Under the pieces are notes generated by a model. The model was not told where the DNA came from. It worked only from the letters and a program-made list of their open reading frames with translations, and searched no databases. Positions 55,889 through 64,000 of a DNA stretch of 64,000 bases are shown here, piece after piece; within the stretch, counting starts at the first letter, position 1, and every line of letters begins with the position of its first letter. The translations under genes and the position numbers were made by a program. The DNA comes from Clostridiales bacterium (GTDB lineage: Bacteria; Bacillota; Clostridia; Oscillospirales; CAG-272), in contig JAAYHB010000004.1 of the NCBI GenBank assembly GCA_012727435.1, positions 1 to 64,000 on the forward strand. The letters are read 5' to 3'.

Positions 55889-55985
55889 AGTTTTTGGAGA
55901 TTCTCAGGAGCTTTTTTTCAAAAGGGTCTTGAGCGGGATGCGGGGCAGAGCCCCGCAAGTAAAGCGGGACGAGGGGGCTTCGCTC
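55889..55985 (+). repeat. Dispersed two-hairpin repeat, copy G
   Basis: A decayed A/T-loop hairpin (CTCAGGAGC / GGGTCTTGAG, about 55903-55932) is followed by a perfect GCGGGG/CCCCGC hairpin (55940-55956, loop CAGAG) and a third GC-rich unit. It lies between convergent coaW and the metallo-beta-lactamase lipoprotein gene. Confidence 0.75.
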
Positions 55986-55991
55986 TCGCGC

Positions 55992-58178
55992 TCAGCTTAC
56001 CGGCACATCAATTTTTACCGCCTTACGGCTCCCCGGCTCATAGGGCAGGGTTATTGAGATATTGTCGGGGCTGGCGCAATAGATTTCAAGCACGCCCAGC
56101 TCGTGCGCCACAAAGTAGTCGACGCCATAATACCCGCTCTTGTTGGTCCCTTTGGTCTGATTTGTGAACTCGGCTTCAGAGGTCGGCCAGAAGGCGAACT
56201 TCGGGGCGATCAGCTCATAGAATTCACGTGTCGCGCCGTTGTACCCGTGGTGCGCCACCTGAACCATGTCGCTCTTAAGGTATGAGCCGTACATATTGCA
56301 GACTATAGGAGACGCGACGTCGCAGGTATCGCCCAGCCACATTATGGTCTGCCCGGCGATTTTCATGCGGGTAATCATAGTTGAATCATTGAAGAAGTAG
56401 AGCTTCTTCGGATAGAGGTCCTCTTGTGTAAACAGCACCTCGACTTCGGCGTTGCGGATTTTAATCACCTGTCCGGTATGCGGTTTTACGAGCTTAAAAC
56501 CCCCGACCGCGATCGCCGCGGCTTTATAGTGCCCATCTTCCATGTATGTAGCCGGGTTATAAGAATTATAGCTGACTACCTTTGAGGGGGTGTTGGCGAT
56601 AAACTGCTCGACTGTGACCTGCTGGCCGTAGGTAGTGCAGAAGTTATAGAAGACCATGTAATGATCCCAGTGCTCGTGGGTCAGAATCCATGCCGCGATG
56701 ACGATTTTTCCGTCAGGCCGCTTGTTCAGCTTTTTCAGAAGATTATACAGCCTTATGTGGTCTATGTTGCCGGTGCTCCCGCCGCCGTCAAATATTATAA
56801 AGCTGCCGTCCTCAAGCGTGATGACATAACACATTCCGAAGTTGCCCGAAGCATAATCAAGGGTCATCTGTGTTATTGACGACTCGGTGATCTTTGTATA
56901 GTTCTCGTCTTTGACAACAGGCAGGCTGATCTCACCGTCGAGCCTTCCGGTGATAATCCTTGCAGTGTTTTGGTACGCGACATAATAGGTATGTATCATT
57001 GTCCCGCTGCCGGTATAGGTTGCAAACAGGTTGCCGGCAGCCTCGTTTTCAAAGTAAAGCTGATATCCCGCGGCCTCAAGCTTGGTGCGGTAGGCTTTGA
57101 ATTCGGCCGCTGTTGTTCCCGTAATGTAGTATTCAAGCTCGCCGAAGTTGGCGTCAACACAGCCAGAAAGCTGCCCGCCTTCATATTCGGGGATATCGGT
57201 TATCCATTCGGAGTATGTCCCGGTCATCTCTCCGAAATTGATAAAGCTAATGCCCTTATTCCCTTCGCTGTCTTTGGTCACCGACTCATCGAGCAGCGTA
57301 AGGAAGGCATTCACCGCAAGCCCCGTGGTGGTTTCGTTCCAGCCGCAGATCACTATTTTATTGCCGATAATCTTTATGCACCAGTCTGCCACACCTATCA
57401 CGGCCTTTGCCTGAGCCGTCTCGGGCCGGTTGGTGTCGCCTATCAGGATTTCGTATTTGTCGGCGGCGCTTTCCCCAGCTTTTAACCAGTCGGTGTTGAT
57501 ACGCGCGTCAACACTGGTCAGCTTCTTGATCCGTTCGCGGATATCTAAAGCAAGCTGCACTTCGTAGTCGTAGCGGTCATTGTTGCTTGTACCCGAGGTG
57601 TTGTCGAGCCCTTCCCTGTAAATCACCGTGTATTTGCACTCCCTGCCGGAGACAAGACTTATCATGTCGCATTGTCCGCTGGTATAACTCTCGGGCAGAA
57701 AAATCACGACGCTCTCGGACCGGGTGATGTAATTTTCCATGAAATACTTAACGCCGTCAACAGTCGCCGCGTCGTTGGTGCCGATAATCACAATTTTGTT
57801 ACCCACCACGGCAATTTTGAAGGCTGCTCCTTCTATCTGTGAGAGTACTTCGCTCGACTGGCGCCGGTTGGTCATCCCGACCAAGATTTCATATGCCGCG
57901 TCATCCGGTTCGGTCCCCCTCTTGACCCAGTCGTCATTGATACCGATGGAAACGCCGAATTTGCTGTCGATGTCCTTTTTCATCTGGACAACCGCCGCAA
58001 GCAGGGTTTCCGAGGGGAATTCGGGGCGGATGAGAGTATACTTTGATATGTCGATTTCAATTATTTCGCCCTCGCTGGTTCCCGTGTCGGTATCGTTCCC
58101 GGGTCCCGTCCTGTCGCAGGAGGAAAAAATAGATGCCAAAACAATCAGAAAAAGGAAAAACGAAGTGATTTTTCTCAT
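55992..58178 (-). CDS. Lipoprotein with duplicated domain and metallo-beta-lactamase domain
   Basis: A 728-residue protein with a lipoprotein signal (Cys21 after LASIFSS). Two related alpha/beta repeats follow, marked by YEILVGMTNRRQ (about 96-107) and YEILIGDTNRPE (about 242-253), each continuing into a KIxIxGNKIVIxG motif; similar segments sit at the N-terminus of some glycosidases. The metallo-beta-lactamase domain starts near residue 420, with metal ligands THEHWDH (near 500), LGDTCD and VAHHGYNG. The type resembles ComEC-like or phosphodiesterase MBL proteins, which cut phosphodiester bonds; substrate here is unknown. It is likely anchored on the outer membrane surface. It has its own promoter. 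Confidence 0.75.
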   Translation of the reverse strand: MRKITSFFLFLIVLASIFSSCDRTGPGNDTDTGTSEGEIIEIDISKYTLIRPEFPSETLLAAVVQMKKDIDSKFGVSIGINDDWVKRGTEPDDAAYEILVGMTNRRQSSEVLSQIEGAAFKIAVVGNKIVIIGTNDAATVDGVKYFMENYITRSESVVIFLPESYTSGQCDMISLVSGRECKYTVIYREGLDNTSGTSNNDRYDYEVQLALDIRERIKKLTSVDARINTDWLKAGESAADKYEILIGDTNRPETAQAKAVIGVADWCIKIIGNKIVICGWNETTTGLAVNAFLTLLDESVTKDSEGNKGISFINFGEMTGTYSEWITDIPEYEGGQLSGCVDANFGELEYYITGTTAAEFKAYRTKLEAAGYQLYFENEAAGNLFATYTGSGTMIHTYYVAYQNTARIITGRLDGEISLPVVKDENYTKITESSITQMTLDYASGNFGMCYVITLEDGSFIIFDGGGSTGNIDHIRLYNLLKKLNKRPDGKIVIAAWILTHEHWDHYMVFYNFCTTYGQQVTVEQFIANTPSKVVSYNSYNPATYMEDGHYKAAAIAVGGFKLVKPHTGQVIKIRNAEVEVLFTQEDLYPKKLYFFNDSTMITRMKIAGQTIMWLGDTCDVASPIVCNMYGSYLKSDMVQVAHHGYNGATREFYELIAPKFAFWPTSEAEFTNQTKGTNKSGYYGVDYFVAHELGVLEIYCASPDNISITLPYEPGSRKAVKIDVPVS

Positions 58179-58254
58179 ATCAAACCCCTTCTTTTTTTAT
58201 TTTTGCGGGCTGAGCAGGTAATATTAAACCTGTTATGGTATAGATTTCATTCTT

Positions 58255-58283
58255 ATTTTAGCATATGCAAAAATAAAAGTCAA
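58255..58283 (-). promoter_or_regulatory. Promoter of the MBL lipoprotein gene
   Basis: On the minus strand TTGACT (58283-58278), 17 bp, TAAAAT (58260-58255). Confidence 0.65.
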
Positions 58284-58483
58284 TTTCAAATAAGAATATT
58301 ACCCACTTACAGAAAAATATAAGCAGCATGGTCATGCAGATGCTCCCCGGTTTATGTTCTCAAGGCTGCTGAATTGTCTTCGGGTGATAAGAATACGTCG
58401 ATCATTTCAATGGCTGCTATCAACTTCATTTCATCCCAACCGTAACTTATACATGGCCGCCTGTCGCATATTTAATGTTTCTA

Positions 58484-58513
58484 TTGACAAGACTATTTTT
58501 TATATGTTAAAAT
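58484..58513 (+). promoter_or_regulatory. Promoter of rny
   Basis: TTGACA (58484-58489), 18 bp, extended -10 with TG at 58505-58506 and TAAAAT (58508-58513). The 58179-58603 gap otherwise holds nothing I recognise besides the opposite-strand promoter. Confidence 0.7.
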
Positions 58514-58603
58514 AACAATATACCCGTCCGGGCAGCATACCGGCGGCCTGATAATGGGTATAATGTTCTTTGAAATCTGAATATAAAATAAAGGAGGTGT
58601 AAT

Positions 58604-60160
58604 ATGGACGATCCTGTAGTGGTAGGCTTAATCATCGGTGTTGCGCTTGTGCTTGGGATAGTTTTCGGAGTCATCATTGGAATAGCCTACCGAAAAAGAG
58701 TGGCCGAAGCCACCATCGGCTCTGCAGAGGTCAAAGCCCAAAAGATTGTCGAGGATGCGACCAAGCAGGCCGAAACTCTGAAGAAGGAAGCCTTACTTGA
58801 AGCAAAAGAAGAAATCCTCCGCCTCAGAAACGAATCCGAACGCGATCTCAAGGAACGCAGGGCAGAAGTAGCCCGAATGGAAAGGCGACTGACTCAAAAG
58901 GAAGAAATTCTCGATAAGAAAACCGAGAACCTTGAGCGGAAAACCGAACTGCTTGAAAAAAAGCTGCACGAGATCGATACCCTGCGCGAGCAGATAGAGG
59001 AGGAGAAAGTAAAACACGTTCAGGTGCTGGAACAGCTTTCGGGGCTGACCGCAAGCGAAGCCAGGGAAGAGCTGCTCAGACGTGTTGAGGCTGAGATGAA
59101 GGATGAGCTCGGTCAGAGAATGATCGAGATGGAGGAGCAATTCAAGGAGGATGCCGACGCCAAGGCCAGAAACATAATTTCACTCGCCATACAGCGTTAT
59201 GCAGCCGACCAGGTTGCCGAAGCTTCAATTTCGGTGGTGCCCCTGCCCACAGAAGAGATGAAAGGAAGAATCATCGGGCGTGAGGGCAGAAACATACAGA
59301 AGCTTGAAACGCTTACCGGCGTCGAGTTGATTATCGACGACACACCTGAAGCAATTACCCTTTCGGGGTTTGACCCGGTACGGCGCGAGGTGGCGAGACT
59401 GGCGCTTGAAAAACTGATTGCCGACGGGCGGATTCACCCGGCGCGCATCGAGGAGATGGTGGATAAGGCCAAGAGAGAAGTGGACGCGGCCATCAAGCAG
59501 GCCGGTGAACGCGCAGTATTCGAGGTGGGAGTCCACGGTATCAATCCCGAGCTTGTTAAGCTGCTCGGCAGGCTGAAGTACAGAACAAGCTACGGACAGA
59601 ATGTACTAAAGCACTCTGTCGAGGTTGCCTTCCTGGCCGGCATGATTGCCGATGAGCTGGGAGTGGACAGCACTACTGCCAGACGCGCAGGGCTGTTACA
59701 CGACATAGGCAAGGCCTTCCCGCATGACGTCGAAGGTTCACATGTCCAGATAGGTGTTAACGCGGCAAGGAAATTCAAGGAGTCAAAGGAAGTAATCCAC
59801 GCCATAGAGGCACACCACAACGATGTGGAACCCGAAACGATAATCGCGGTTATAGTTCAGGCCGCAGACGCGATCTCGGCTGCCAGACCGGGCGCGCGCC
59901 GCGAGGACCTTGAGAGCTATATAAAGCGGCTGGAAAAGCTGGAGGAAATAGCACTCAGCTTTGAAGGTATCGAGAAGGCTTACGCAATTCAAGCCGGTCG
60001 CGAAATTCGCGTTATGGTAAAGCCCGAAGAGGTCAGCGATGACGCTATGAAGGTCATAGCGCGTGAGATGGCAAACAAAATCAAAGGCGAGGTTAAATAT
60101 CCCGGGCAGATAAAAATAAATCTGATCCGCGAGAGCCGTGCCGTCGACTATGCAACATAG
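58604..60160 (+). CDS. rny: Ribonuclease Y
   Basis: Rny starts mRNA decay by endonucleolytic cleavage at the membrane. The 518-residue protein has an N-terminal membrane segment (about 7-27), a long coiled coil (about 35-195), a KH domain ([15 protein letters not shown]) and an HD domain ([21 protein letters not shown] near 366-367), in the standard order. AAGGAGGTG precedes the ATG at 58604. Length is normal for the family (about 520). Confidence 0.96.
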   Translation: MDDPVVVGLIIGVALVLGIVFGVIIGIAYRKRVAEATIGSAEVKAQKIVEDATKQAETLKKEALLEAKEEILRLRNESERDLKERRAEVARMERRLTQKEEILDKKTENLERKTELLEKKLHEIDTLREQIEEEKVKHVQVLEQLSGLTASEAREELLRRVEAEMKDELGQRMIEMEEQFKEDADAKARNIISLAIQRYAADQVAEASISVVPLPTEEMKGRIIGREGRNIQKLETLTGVELIIDDTPEAITLSGFDPVRREVARLALEKLIADGRIHPARIEEMVDKAKREVDAAIKQAGERAVFEVGVHGINPELVKLLGRLKYRTSYGQNVLKHSVEVAFLAGMIADELGVDSTTARRAGLLHDIGKAFPHDVEGSHVQIGVNAARKFKESKEVIHAIEAHHNDVEPETIIAVIVQAADAISAARPGARREDLESYIKRLEKLEEIALSFEGIEKAYAIQAGREIRVMVKPEEVSDDAMKVIAREMANKIKGEVKYPGQIKINLIRESRAVDYAT

Positions 60161-60230
60161 TCAAACTCAGAAATAATCTTTCTCCTGAAGGATGAATATA
60201 GAATCAACATAAAACCCCGCAGGTATCAAT

Positions 60231-60249
60231 AACGGCAATTTGCCGTTTT
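60231..60249 (+). terminator. Terminator of rny
   Basis: AACGGCA (60231-60237) and TGCCGTT (60241-60247) form a stem with a 3-nt loop and TTG tail. A second perfect 11-bp hairpin (60273-60283 / 60292-60302) follows. These explain most of the 60161-60553 gap. Confidence 0.65.
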
Positions 60250-60309
60250 GATTATAGATTTTTGATGAGTTGCCGGGCTGCCGCCGTCCGTCGGCAGCCC
60301 GGAAATTTT

Positions 60310-60338
60310 GCGCCGCAAATGCGGCGCTTTTCTTTTTT
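60310..60338 (+). terminator. Second terminator upstream of EIIC
   Basis: GCGCCGCA (60310-60317) and TGCGGCGC (60320-60327) form a very short-looped GC stem followed by TTTTCTTTTTTT. Confidence 0.85.
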
Positions 60339-60553
60339 TGCAGATAAGCAGGATGAATATTTTGGGTTTTTCTTCCCACAATAATATTAATGACCGACCG
60401 GCAGCCACAGGGAAGGGGGGCGCTTTGTTTTTCGCTCGACAATTGCTTGTGTTATCAGGATGTGTGCCGTCGAGATGTCCGGAGACCGACTTTCCGACGG
60501 AGCTGTGTCAGAGTTGACTAAGACCATAAACAAACATAAAGAGAGGGATTATT

Positions 60554-61888
60554 ATGACGGTTTACTCAACATCTGCCGCGCCGCGTGGCCTGATGAGAAA
60601 AATAGGCCGCGCACTTATGTTGCCGATAGCCGTTCTGCCGGCAGCCGGGCTTTTGCTTGGTATCGGCAGGATTTTCACCAACACCACGGTAATCGGGAGC
60701 TATGACTTTCTGGCGGCAATCGCCCCGGGGAGCGTGGGGTATGCCATTTTCACGGTCATGGCCGGCGTGGGCTCGGCAATCTTTGAGAATCTGCCGCTGC
60801 TTTTTGCCATAGGTGTTGCACAGGGGCTGGCTGATGAAGAAAAGGGCACCGCGGCGCTCTCTGCGGCGGTGGCTTTTTTGGTCATGCACAGTGTTATTGG
60901 AGTTCTGCTGCAGGTCAGCGGCAGTATTGCCGACGGCTCGCTGCCCGACGGGTCGATTGCCGAAGTTTTTGGTCTTAAGACTCTTGACATGGGCATTTTC
61001 GGGGGAATTATTGTCGGGCTGGGAGTCGCAAGACTGCACAACAATCATAGTGCAGGGGTGTCAGGTGCGCGCTCTTTTTTTGGCGGCTTGCGGTCGGTGC
61101 CGGTGATTTCAGCTGGAGTATATGTCGCAATCGGTATTCTTGCCTTTTTTGTCTGGCCGCTGGCAGCCGAGGCGGCATACTCGCTGGCAAGCCTGACAGT
61201 CAAGGCAGATAACGGCGGGGTCATGCTCTACGGTTTTCTTGATCGCCTGCTTATGCCCTTCGGGCTTGAGCGGGTGTTCACGCAACCCTTCCGGCAGACA
61301 AGCACGGGGGGAATAGCCCTGATTGACGGGGTGAAGTACCACGGTCTTGAGAACATCTTTACGGCCGAGCTCACCTCGCCTTCGATAACCGCGATATCGC
61401 CAACTACCACAAGATTTATGAGCGGGCTGTACCCCTTTGTCATGTTCGGACTGCCCGGCGGGGCACTGGCCTTGTATTGCTCGGCGGATAAGCGGAAAAA
61501 GGCTGCCGGGGGCTTTTTGTTTTTCGCTTCGCTGGCCGCAATAATTGCAGGCGTGACCGAGCCGCTTGAGTACACCTTCCTGTTTTTTGCCCCGGTACTC
61601 TATTTGGTTCACTGCATTTTTGCCGGGGCATCGCACCTGATAACCTTTATTTTGCGGACCGGGGTGGGGACAACCTTCTCGGGCGGGCTTCTTGATTTGC
61701 TGTTCTGCGGGATTCTTCAAGGGAACGGCAGGACGCGCTGGGTAATGATACCCGTTGTCGGGGCATTTTACTTTCTTATTTATTTCTTCTTCTTCAGCTG
61801 GATAATAAGAAGATACGAGTCGATAAATTCCAAAGCCGTAGATCTGCCGAAAGTCAAAGAAACCGCCACTCCGCCGGTCTCGGAGTGA
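60554..61888 (+). CDS. Stand-alone PTS EIIC, glucose/N-acetylglucosamine type
   Basis: A 444-residue membrane component of a phosphotransferase system with about ten membrane segments, ASLSAAVAFL-type helices and the family's GVTEPLEYTFLFFAP loop that binds sugar. The region normally followed by an EIIB domain ends in a short Lys/Pro/Val/Thr-rich tail (to residue 444), so EIIB and EIIA are not fused. They must come from other genes, not visible here. GAGAGGG precedes the ATG. Sugar is glucose, GlcNAc or similar; it cannot be fixed from sequence alone. Confidence 0.85.
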   Translation: MTVYSTSAAPRGLMRKIGRALMLPIAVLPAAGLLLGIGRIFTNTTVIGSYDFLAAIAPGSVGYAIFTVMAGVGSAIFENLPLLFAIGVAQGLADEEKGTAALSAAVAFLVMHSVIGVLLQVSGSIADGSLPDGSIAEVFGLKTLDMGIFGGIIVGLGVARLHNNHSAGVSGARSFFGGLRSVPVISAGVYVAIGILAFFVWPLAAEAAYSLASLTVKADNGGVMLYGFLDRLLMPFGLERVFTQPFRQTSTGGIALIDGVKYHGLENIFTAELTSPSITAISPTTTRFMSGLYPFVMFGLPGGALALYCSADKRKKAAGGFLFFASLAAIIAGVTEPLEYTFLFFAPVLYLVHCIFAGASHLITFILRTGVGTTFSGGLLDLLFCGILQGNGRTRWVMIPVVGAFYFLIYFFFFSWIIRRYESINSKAVDLPKVKETATPPVSE

Positions 61889-61965
61889 GTCGGGCCGGCG
61901 CCGATTATTGACAAAAACGACCTTGCCATGCCGGTGAAATTCGGCAAAAAGACAATACTTTAATA

Positions 61966-61994
61966 TTGACAAAACCAGCCTTATGTGATATGAT
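61966..61994 (+). promoter_or_regulatory. Promoter of tRNA-Arg
   Basis: TTGACA (61966-61971), 17 bp, extended -10 TGATATGAT with TATGAT at 61989-61994. Confidence 0.8.
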
Positions 61995-62058
61995 AATCAG
62001 GCAATCAAAAATGCGCCCGGTATTTTCAGGGTGCAAAGTTGCAGGCCGAAAGGCCTAC

Positions 62059-62135
62059 GCGGCGTTAGCTCAGCTGGATAGAGTGATTGGCTACGAACCA
62101 ATAGGTCAGGGGTTCGAGTCCCTTACGCCGCGCCA
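62059..62135 (+). tRNA. trnR: tRNA-Arg (anticodon ACG)
   Basis: Acceptor stem GCGGCGT with ACGCCGC, D stem and loop GCTCAGCTGGATAGAGT, anticodon stem ATTGG/CCAAT with loop CTACGAA (ACG reads CGU/CGC/CGA with inosine), T-arm AGGGG TTCGAGT CCCTT and an encoded CCA. It is 77 nt. A frame spanning this region is a chance open frame and not a gene. Confidence 0.97.
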
Positions 62136-62139
62136 GCGA

Positions 62140-62175
62140 AATGCCTTTATCCGTAAAGCGATAAAGGCATTTTTT
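62140..62175 (+). terminator. Terminator of tRNA-Arg
   Basis: AATGCCTTTAT (62140-62150) and ATAAAGGCATT (62161-62171) form a perfect 11-bp stem followed by TTTT. Confidence 0.9.
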
Positions 62176-62261
62176 ATTAGTTTTTTTGAATCGTTAGATG
62201 ATTTGAAAGGTGCAGAAAAGTCGGGTGCCGCAGACGAAAAACCAAAGAGCATAAGCATGCA

Positions 62262-62288
62262 AAAAAGCCTTGTAAATCAAGGCTTTTT
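62262..62288. terminator. Bidirectional terminator
   Basis: AAAAAGCCTTG (62262-62272) and CAAGGCTTTTT (62278-62288) form a perfect stem with T-runs on both strands, serving the tRNA side and the amino-acid ABC operon ending at 62367. Confidence 0.85.
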
Positions 62289-62366
62289 GCACATATGAAC
62301 AGGTCTGATGCCGGTTATTTAGTATACGGGTTAGATGTCAGCCTTCACGAGCAGACGATTTGATAA

Positions 62367-63128
62367 TTATTTACCCAGCACACGTGCGAGAAATTCGCGG
62401 GTCCTTTCTTTTTCGGGATGATTGAAGATCACCTCGGGAGTATTATCCTCTTCTATGACTCCCTTATCCATAAAGACCACACGGTCGGAGACATCGCGTG
62501 CAAAGCTCATCTCGTGGGTGACGACCAGCATTGTAAGGCCGCTCTGGGCAAGCGACTTCATGACCGACAGCACCTCGCCCACCATTTCGGGGTCAAGGGC
62601 TGAGGTGGGTTCGTCAAAGAGCATTACCTCGGGCGACATTGAGAGGCTGCGGGCAATCGCAACCCGCTGTTTCTGTCCGCCCGAGAGCTGGGCGGGCTTG
62701 GCGTTTATAAACTGTTTCATACCCACTTTGTCAAGGTACTCCATGGCAATGGCCCGGGCCTCATCGCGTGAGCGTTTCAGCACCTTGACCTGGCCGATGA
62801 CACAGTTTTCAAGAGCAGTCATGTTGTTGAAAAGATTGAATTGCTGGAAAACCATCCCCACACGGGCGCGGTAGCGATATAAAGAGTCAATCTCGGTCTG
62901 AATGTTTTTTCCGTTGTACAGGATCTCGCCGGAGGTCGGGGTCTCGAGCAGGTTGATGCAGCGGAGCATGGTGCTTTTGCCGGAGCCCGACGACCCGATT
63001 ATTGTGACCACCTCGCCACGGTTGACCGAGAGGTTGATGTCAAGGAGCACCTCATGGTCTCCGAAACGTTTGCGGAGATTGCGCAGCTCGATCACCGGAC
63101 CGCTGTGGCTGTTATTCCGCTCAGTCAT
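62367..63128 (-). CDS. Polar amino-acid ABC transporter ATP-binding protein
   Basis: A 253-residue ATPase of the GlnQ type. Seen are Walker A ([17 protein letters not shown]), Q-loop, signature [13 protein letters not shown], Walker B ([15 protein letters not shown]) and the switch histidine in VTHEMSF. The ATG at 63128 (MTERNNSH) overlaps the permease stop by 8 nt; an open frame upstream to 63215 runs inside the permease and is not used. Substrate type (glutamine, arginine, cystine) cannot be fixed. Confidence 0.92.
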   Translation of the reverse strand: MTERNNSHSGPVIELRNLRKRFGDHEVLLDINLSVNRGEVVTIIGSSGSGKSTMLRCINLLETPTSGEILYNGKNIQTEIDSLYRYRARVGMVFQQFNLFNNMTALENCVIGQVKVLKRSRDEARAIAMEYLDKVGMKQFINAKPAQLSGGQKQRVAIARSLSMSPEVMLFDEPTSALDPEMVGEVLSVMKSLAQSGLTMLVVTHEMSFARDVSDRVVFMDKGVIEEDNTPEVIFNHPEKERTREFLARVLGK

Positions 63129-63900
63129 TCGGCACAGCTCCCCCTTTGTCGATATGTATTTCGGCCTCGGGCGCCGTCTGGGAGCCGAAGATGACATAGG
63201 TGTCCTTGCCCGCAAGCTTTTTCTCGAAAAGTCGCAGAAGCCGTGTGATGGTATAGGTCATGATAAAGTAAAGTATGCAGACTACAAAGTAGGTCTGGAA
63301 GGTCTGGAAGTTCTGGCGCTTGATGATTCCCGCAAAGTAATAAAGCTCGGTGACGCCAATGACATTGAGAACCGAAGTATCCTTGATGTTTATTACAAAT
63401 TCGTTGCTGACCGAGGGCAGGATATTGCGCAATACCTGCGGAATTACGACATGGAACATGGTTTGCCAGTGGGTCATACCGATGGCAGCAGCCCCTTCAA
63501 ACTGTCCCTTGTCAATAGAAATAATACCTCCTCGGACTATCTCTGCCATGTAGGCGCCCGTGTTGATAGAGACAATAAAGATACCGGCCGGGACAAGCGG
63601 CAGGGTGACGCCGTCGGTGGCGAAGGCATAGCCCCAGTATATGACCATTGCCTGTACCATCATCGGTGTGCCGCGGAAAATCTCGACATAAGCCGCGATT
63701 ATGATATTGATTATTCTTTGGAGTGTTTTGATAAACCGGTTTTTCGACTCAGGGGCTGTGCGGATTATTCCGGCAAGCAGTCCGATAATAAGACCGATGA
63801 CTGTACTGATAAGAGATATCAGCAGGGTAAAACCCACCCCGCGCAGAAGGTCGGGGTAGTATTTTATCGCTATGTTTGCGACATCACGAAAAAACTGCAT
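63121..63900 (-). CDS. Polar amino-acid ABC transporter permease
   Basis: A 259-residue permease with about five membrane segments and the HisM/GlnP pattern: [27 protein letters not shown], the EAA loop [20 protein letters not shown] and [12 protein letters not shown]. It overlaps the ATPase gene at its 3' end and its ATG overlaps the upstream binding-protein stop by 1 nt (TAATG). So the three genes are coupled. Confidence 0.92.
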   Translation of the reverse strand: MQFFRDVANIAIKYYPDLLRGVGFTLLISLISTVIGLIIGLLAGIIRTAPESKNRFIKTLQRIINIIIAAYVEIFRGTPMMVQAMVIYWGYAFATDGVTLPLVPAGIFIVSINTGAYMAEIVRGGIISIDKGQFEGAAAIGMTHWQTMFHVVIPQVLRNILPSVSNEFVINIKDTSVLNVIGVTELYYFAGIIKRQNFQTFQTYFVVCILYFIMTYTITRLLRLFEKKLAGKDTYVIFGSQTAPEAEIHIDKGGAVPND

Positions 63901-64000
63901 TATTTTTTCTTATATATGACCACGAGTGTGGACATGTAGTAAACATCTGTAAAATCGATCTGTTCTTCGCGCTCGGCCGTGGGGCTCATGCCTGCGATAA
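63900..64000 (-). CDS. 3' end of an amino-acid solute-binding protein gene, apparently truncated
   Basis: Reading on the minus strand from the window edge gives IAGMSPTAEREEQIDFTDVY, which is the highly conserved mid-protein segment of family 3 binding proteins, then YMSTLVVIYKKK and a stop that overlaps the permease ATG. In full-length relatives about 120-150 residues follow this segment, so the visible gene would lack its second lobe and C-terminus. The 5' part lies outside the window. It may be a pseudogene, or the remaining part may have been displaced. Confidence 0.7.
   Translation of the reverse strand, partial: IAGMSPTAEREEQIDFTDVYYMSTLVVIYKKK

Noticed and set aside
4775..55985. CRISPR array
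   Set aside because: The repeats are kilobases apart and in both orientations, without spacers or cas genes.
61109..61972. Minus-strand frame opposite the EIIC gene
   Set aside because: It is Pro/Arg/Lys-rich with no recognisable domain and no ribosome site.
61966..62298. + strand frame spanning the tRNA and its terminator
   Set aside because: It begins in the tRNA promoter and runs through a complete tRNA-Arg and two terminators.

Overview
The window looks like a chromosome segment of a Gram-positive, Clostridia-type Firmicute, with moderately high GC and an Oscillospirales-like gene set. This placement is inferred from gene content: RNase Y, a SipW-type signal peptidase, DapL-route lysine synthesis, an orphan MazF toxin, type II pantothenate kinase, RqcH, DUF5696 and YIP1 proteins, and strong AGGAGG ribosome sites with TTGACA-17-TATAAT promoters. 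I see no prophage, insertion sequence, CRISPR array or rRNA. There is one tRNA gene.

Layout. 1-4.6 kb: end of a coiled-coil gene, a SipW-like signal peptidase, a small coiled-coil protein, a GGDEF(degenerate)-EAL membrane protein and a membrane-anchored protein with a cohesin-like domain. 4.9-14.5 kb: metabolic genes (dapL, guaA with a structured leader, pyrG, an AlaA-like aminotransferase, purB, lipB-lipA). 14.5-16 kb: a DUF2156-GNAT fusion gene broken by one missing G. 16.1-19 kb: an exported protein with a C-terminal Cys-TM-Lys tail, followed by an Lgt-like membrane enzyme and a CPBP-family intramembrane protease. 19-21.8 kb: ROK glucokinase, cysteine desulfurase and IscU/NifU scaffold.

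22.4-36.9 kb is the outstanding region. One promoter with a ~360-nt leader precedes seven collinear genes: a giant solute-binding protein, two MalF/MalG-like permease pairs, an NHL/TPR/YIP1 membrane protein and a 1438-residue DUF5696 protein carrying a ~430-residue alanine-rich helical insert. No ATPase gene is present in the locus, so it presumably borrows a shared MsmX/UgpC-type ATPase.

37-47.9 kb (minus strand): alaS, lysA, then a MoxR ATPase-DUF58-transglutaminase operon. 48-55.9 kb: MazF-like toxin without a visible antitoxin, class II aldolase, a small exported protein, an AI-2E/YtvI-family permease, rqcH, a HAD phosphatase and coaW. 56-64 kb: a lipoprotein with a duplicated domain and a metallo-beta-lactamase domain, rny, a stand-alone PTS EIIC, tRNA-Arg(ACG), and a polar amino-acid ABC operon whose binding-protein gene ends prematurely at the window edge.

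Seven copies of a two-hairpin intergenic repeat (an A/T-looped hairpin beside a GC-rich hairpin) are scattered through the window in both orientations. The strongest leads for new biology are the possible C-terminal-Cys sorting cassette at 16.1-18.9 kb, the DUF5696/YIP1/double-permease locus, the guaA leader RNA and the dispersed repeat family.
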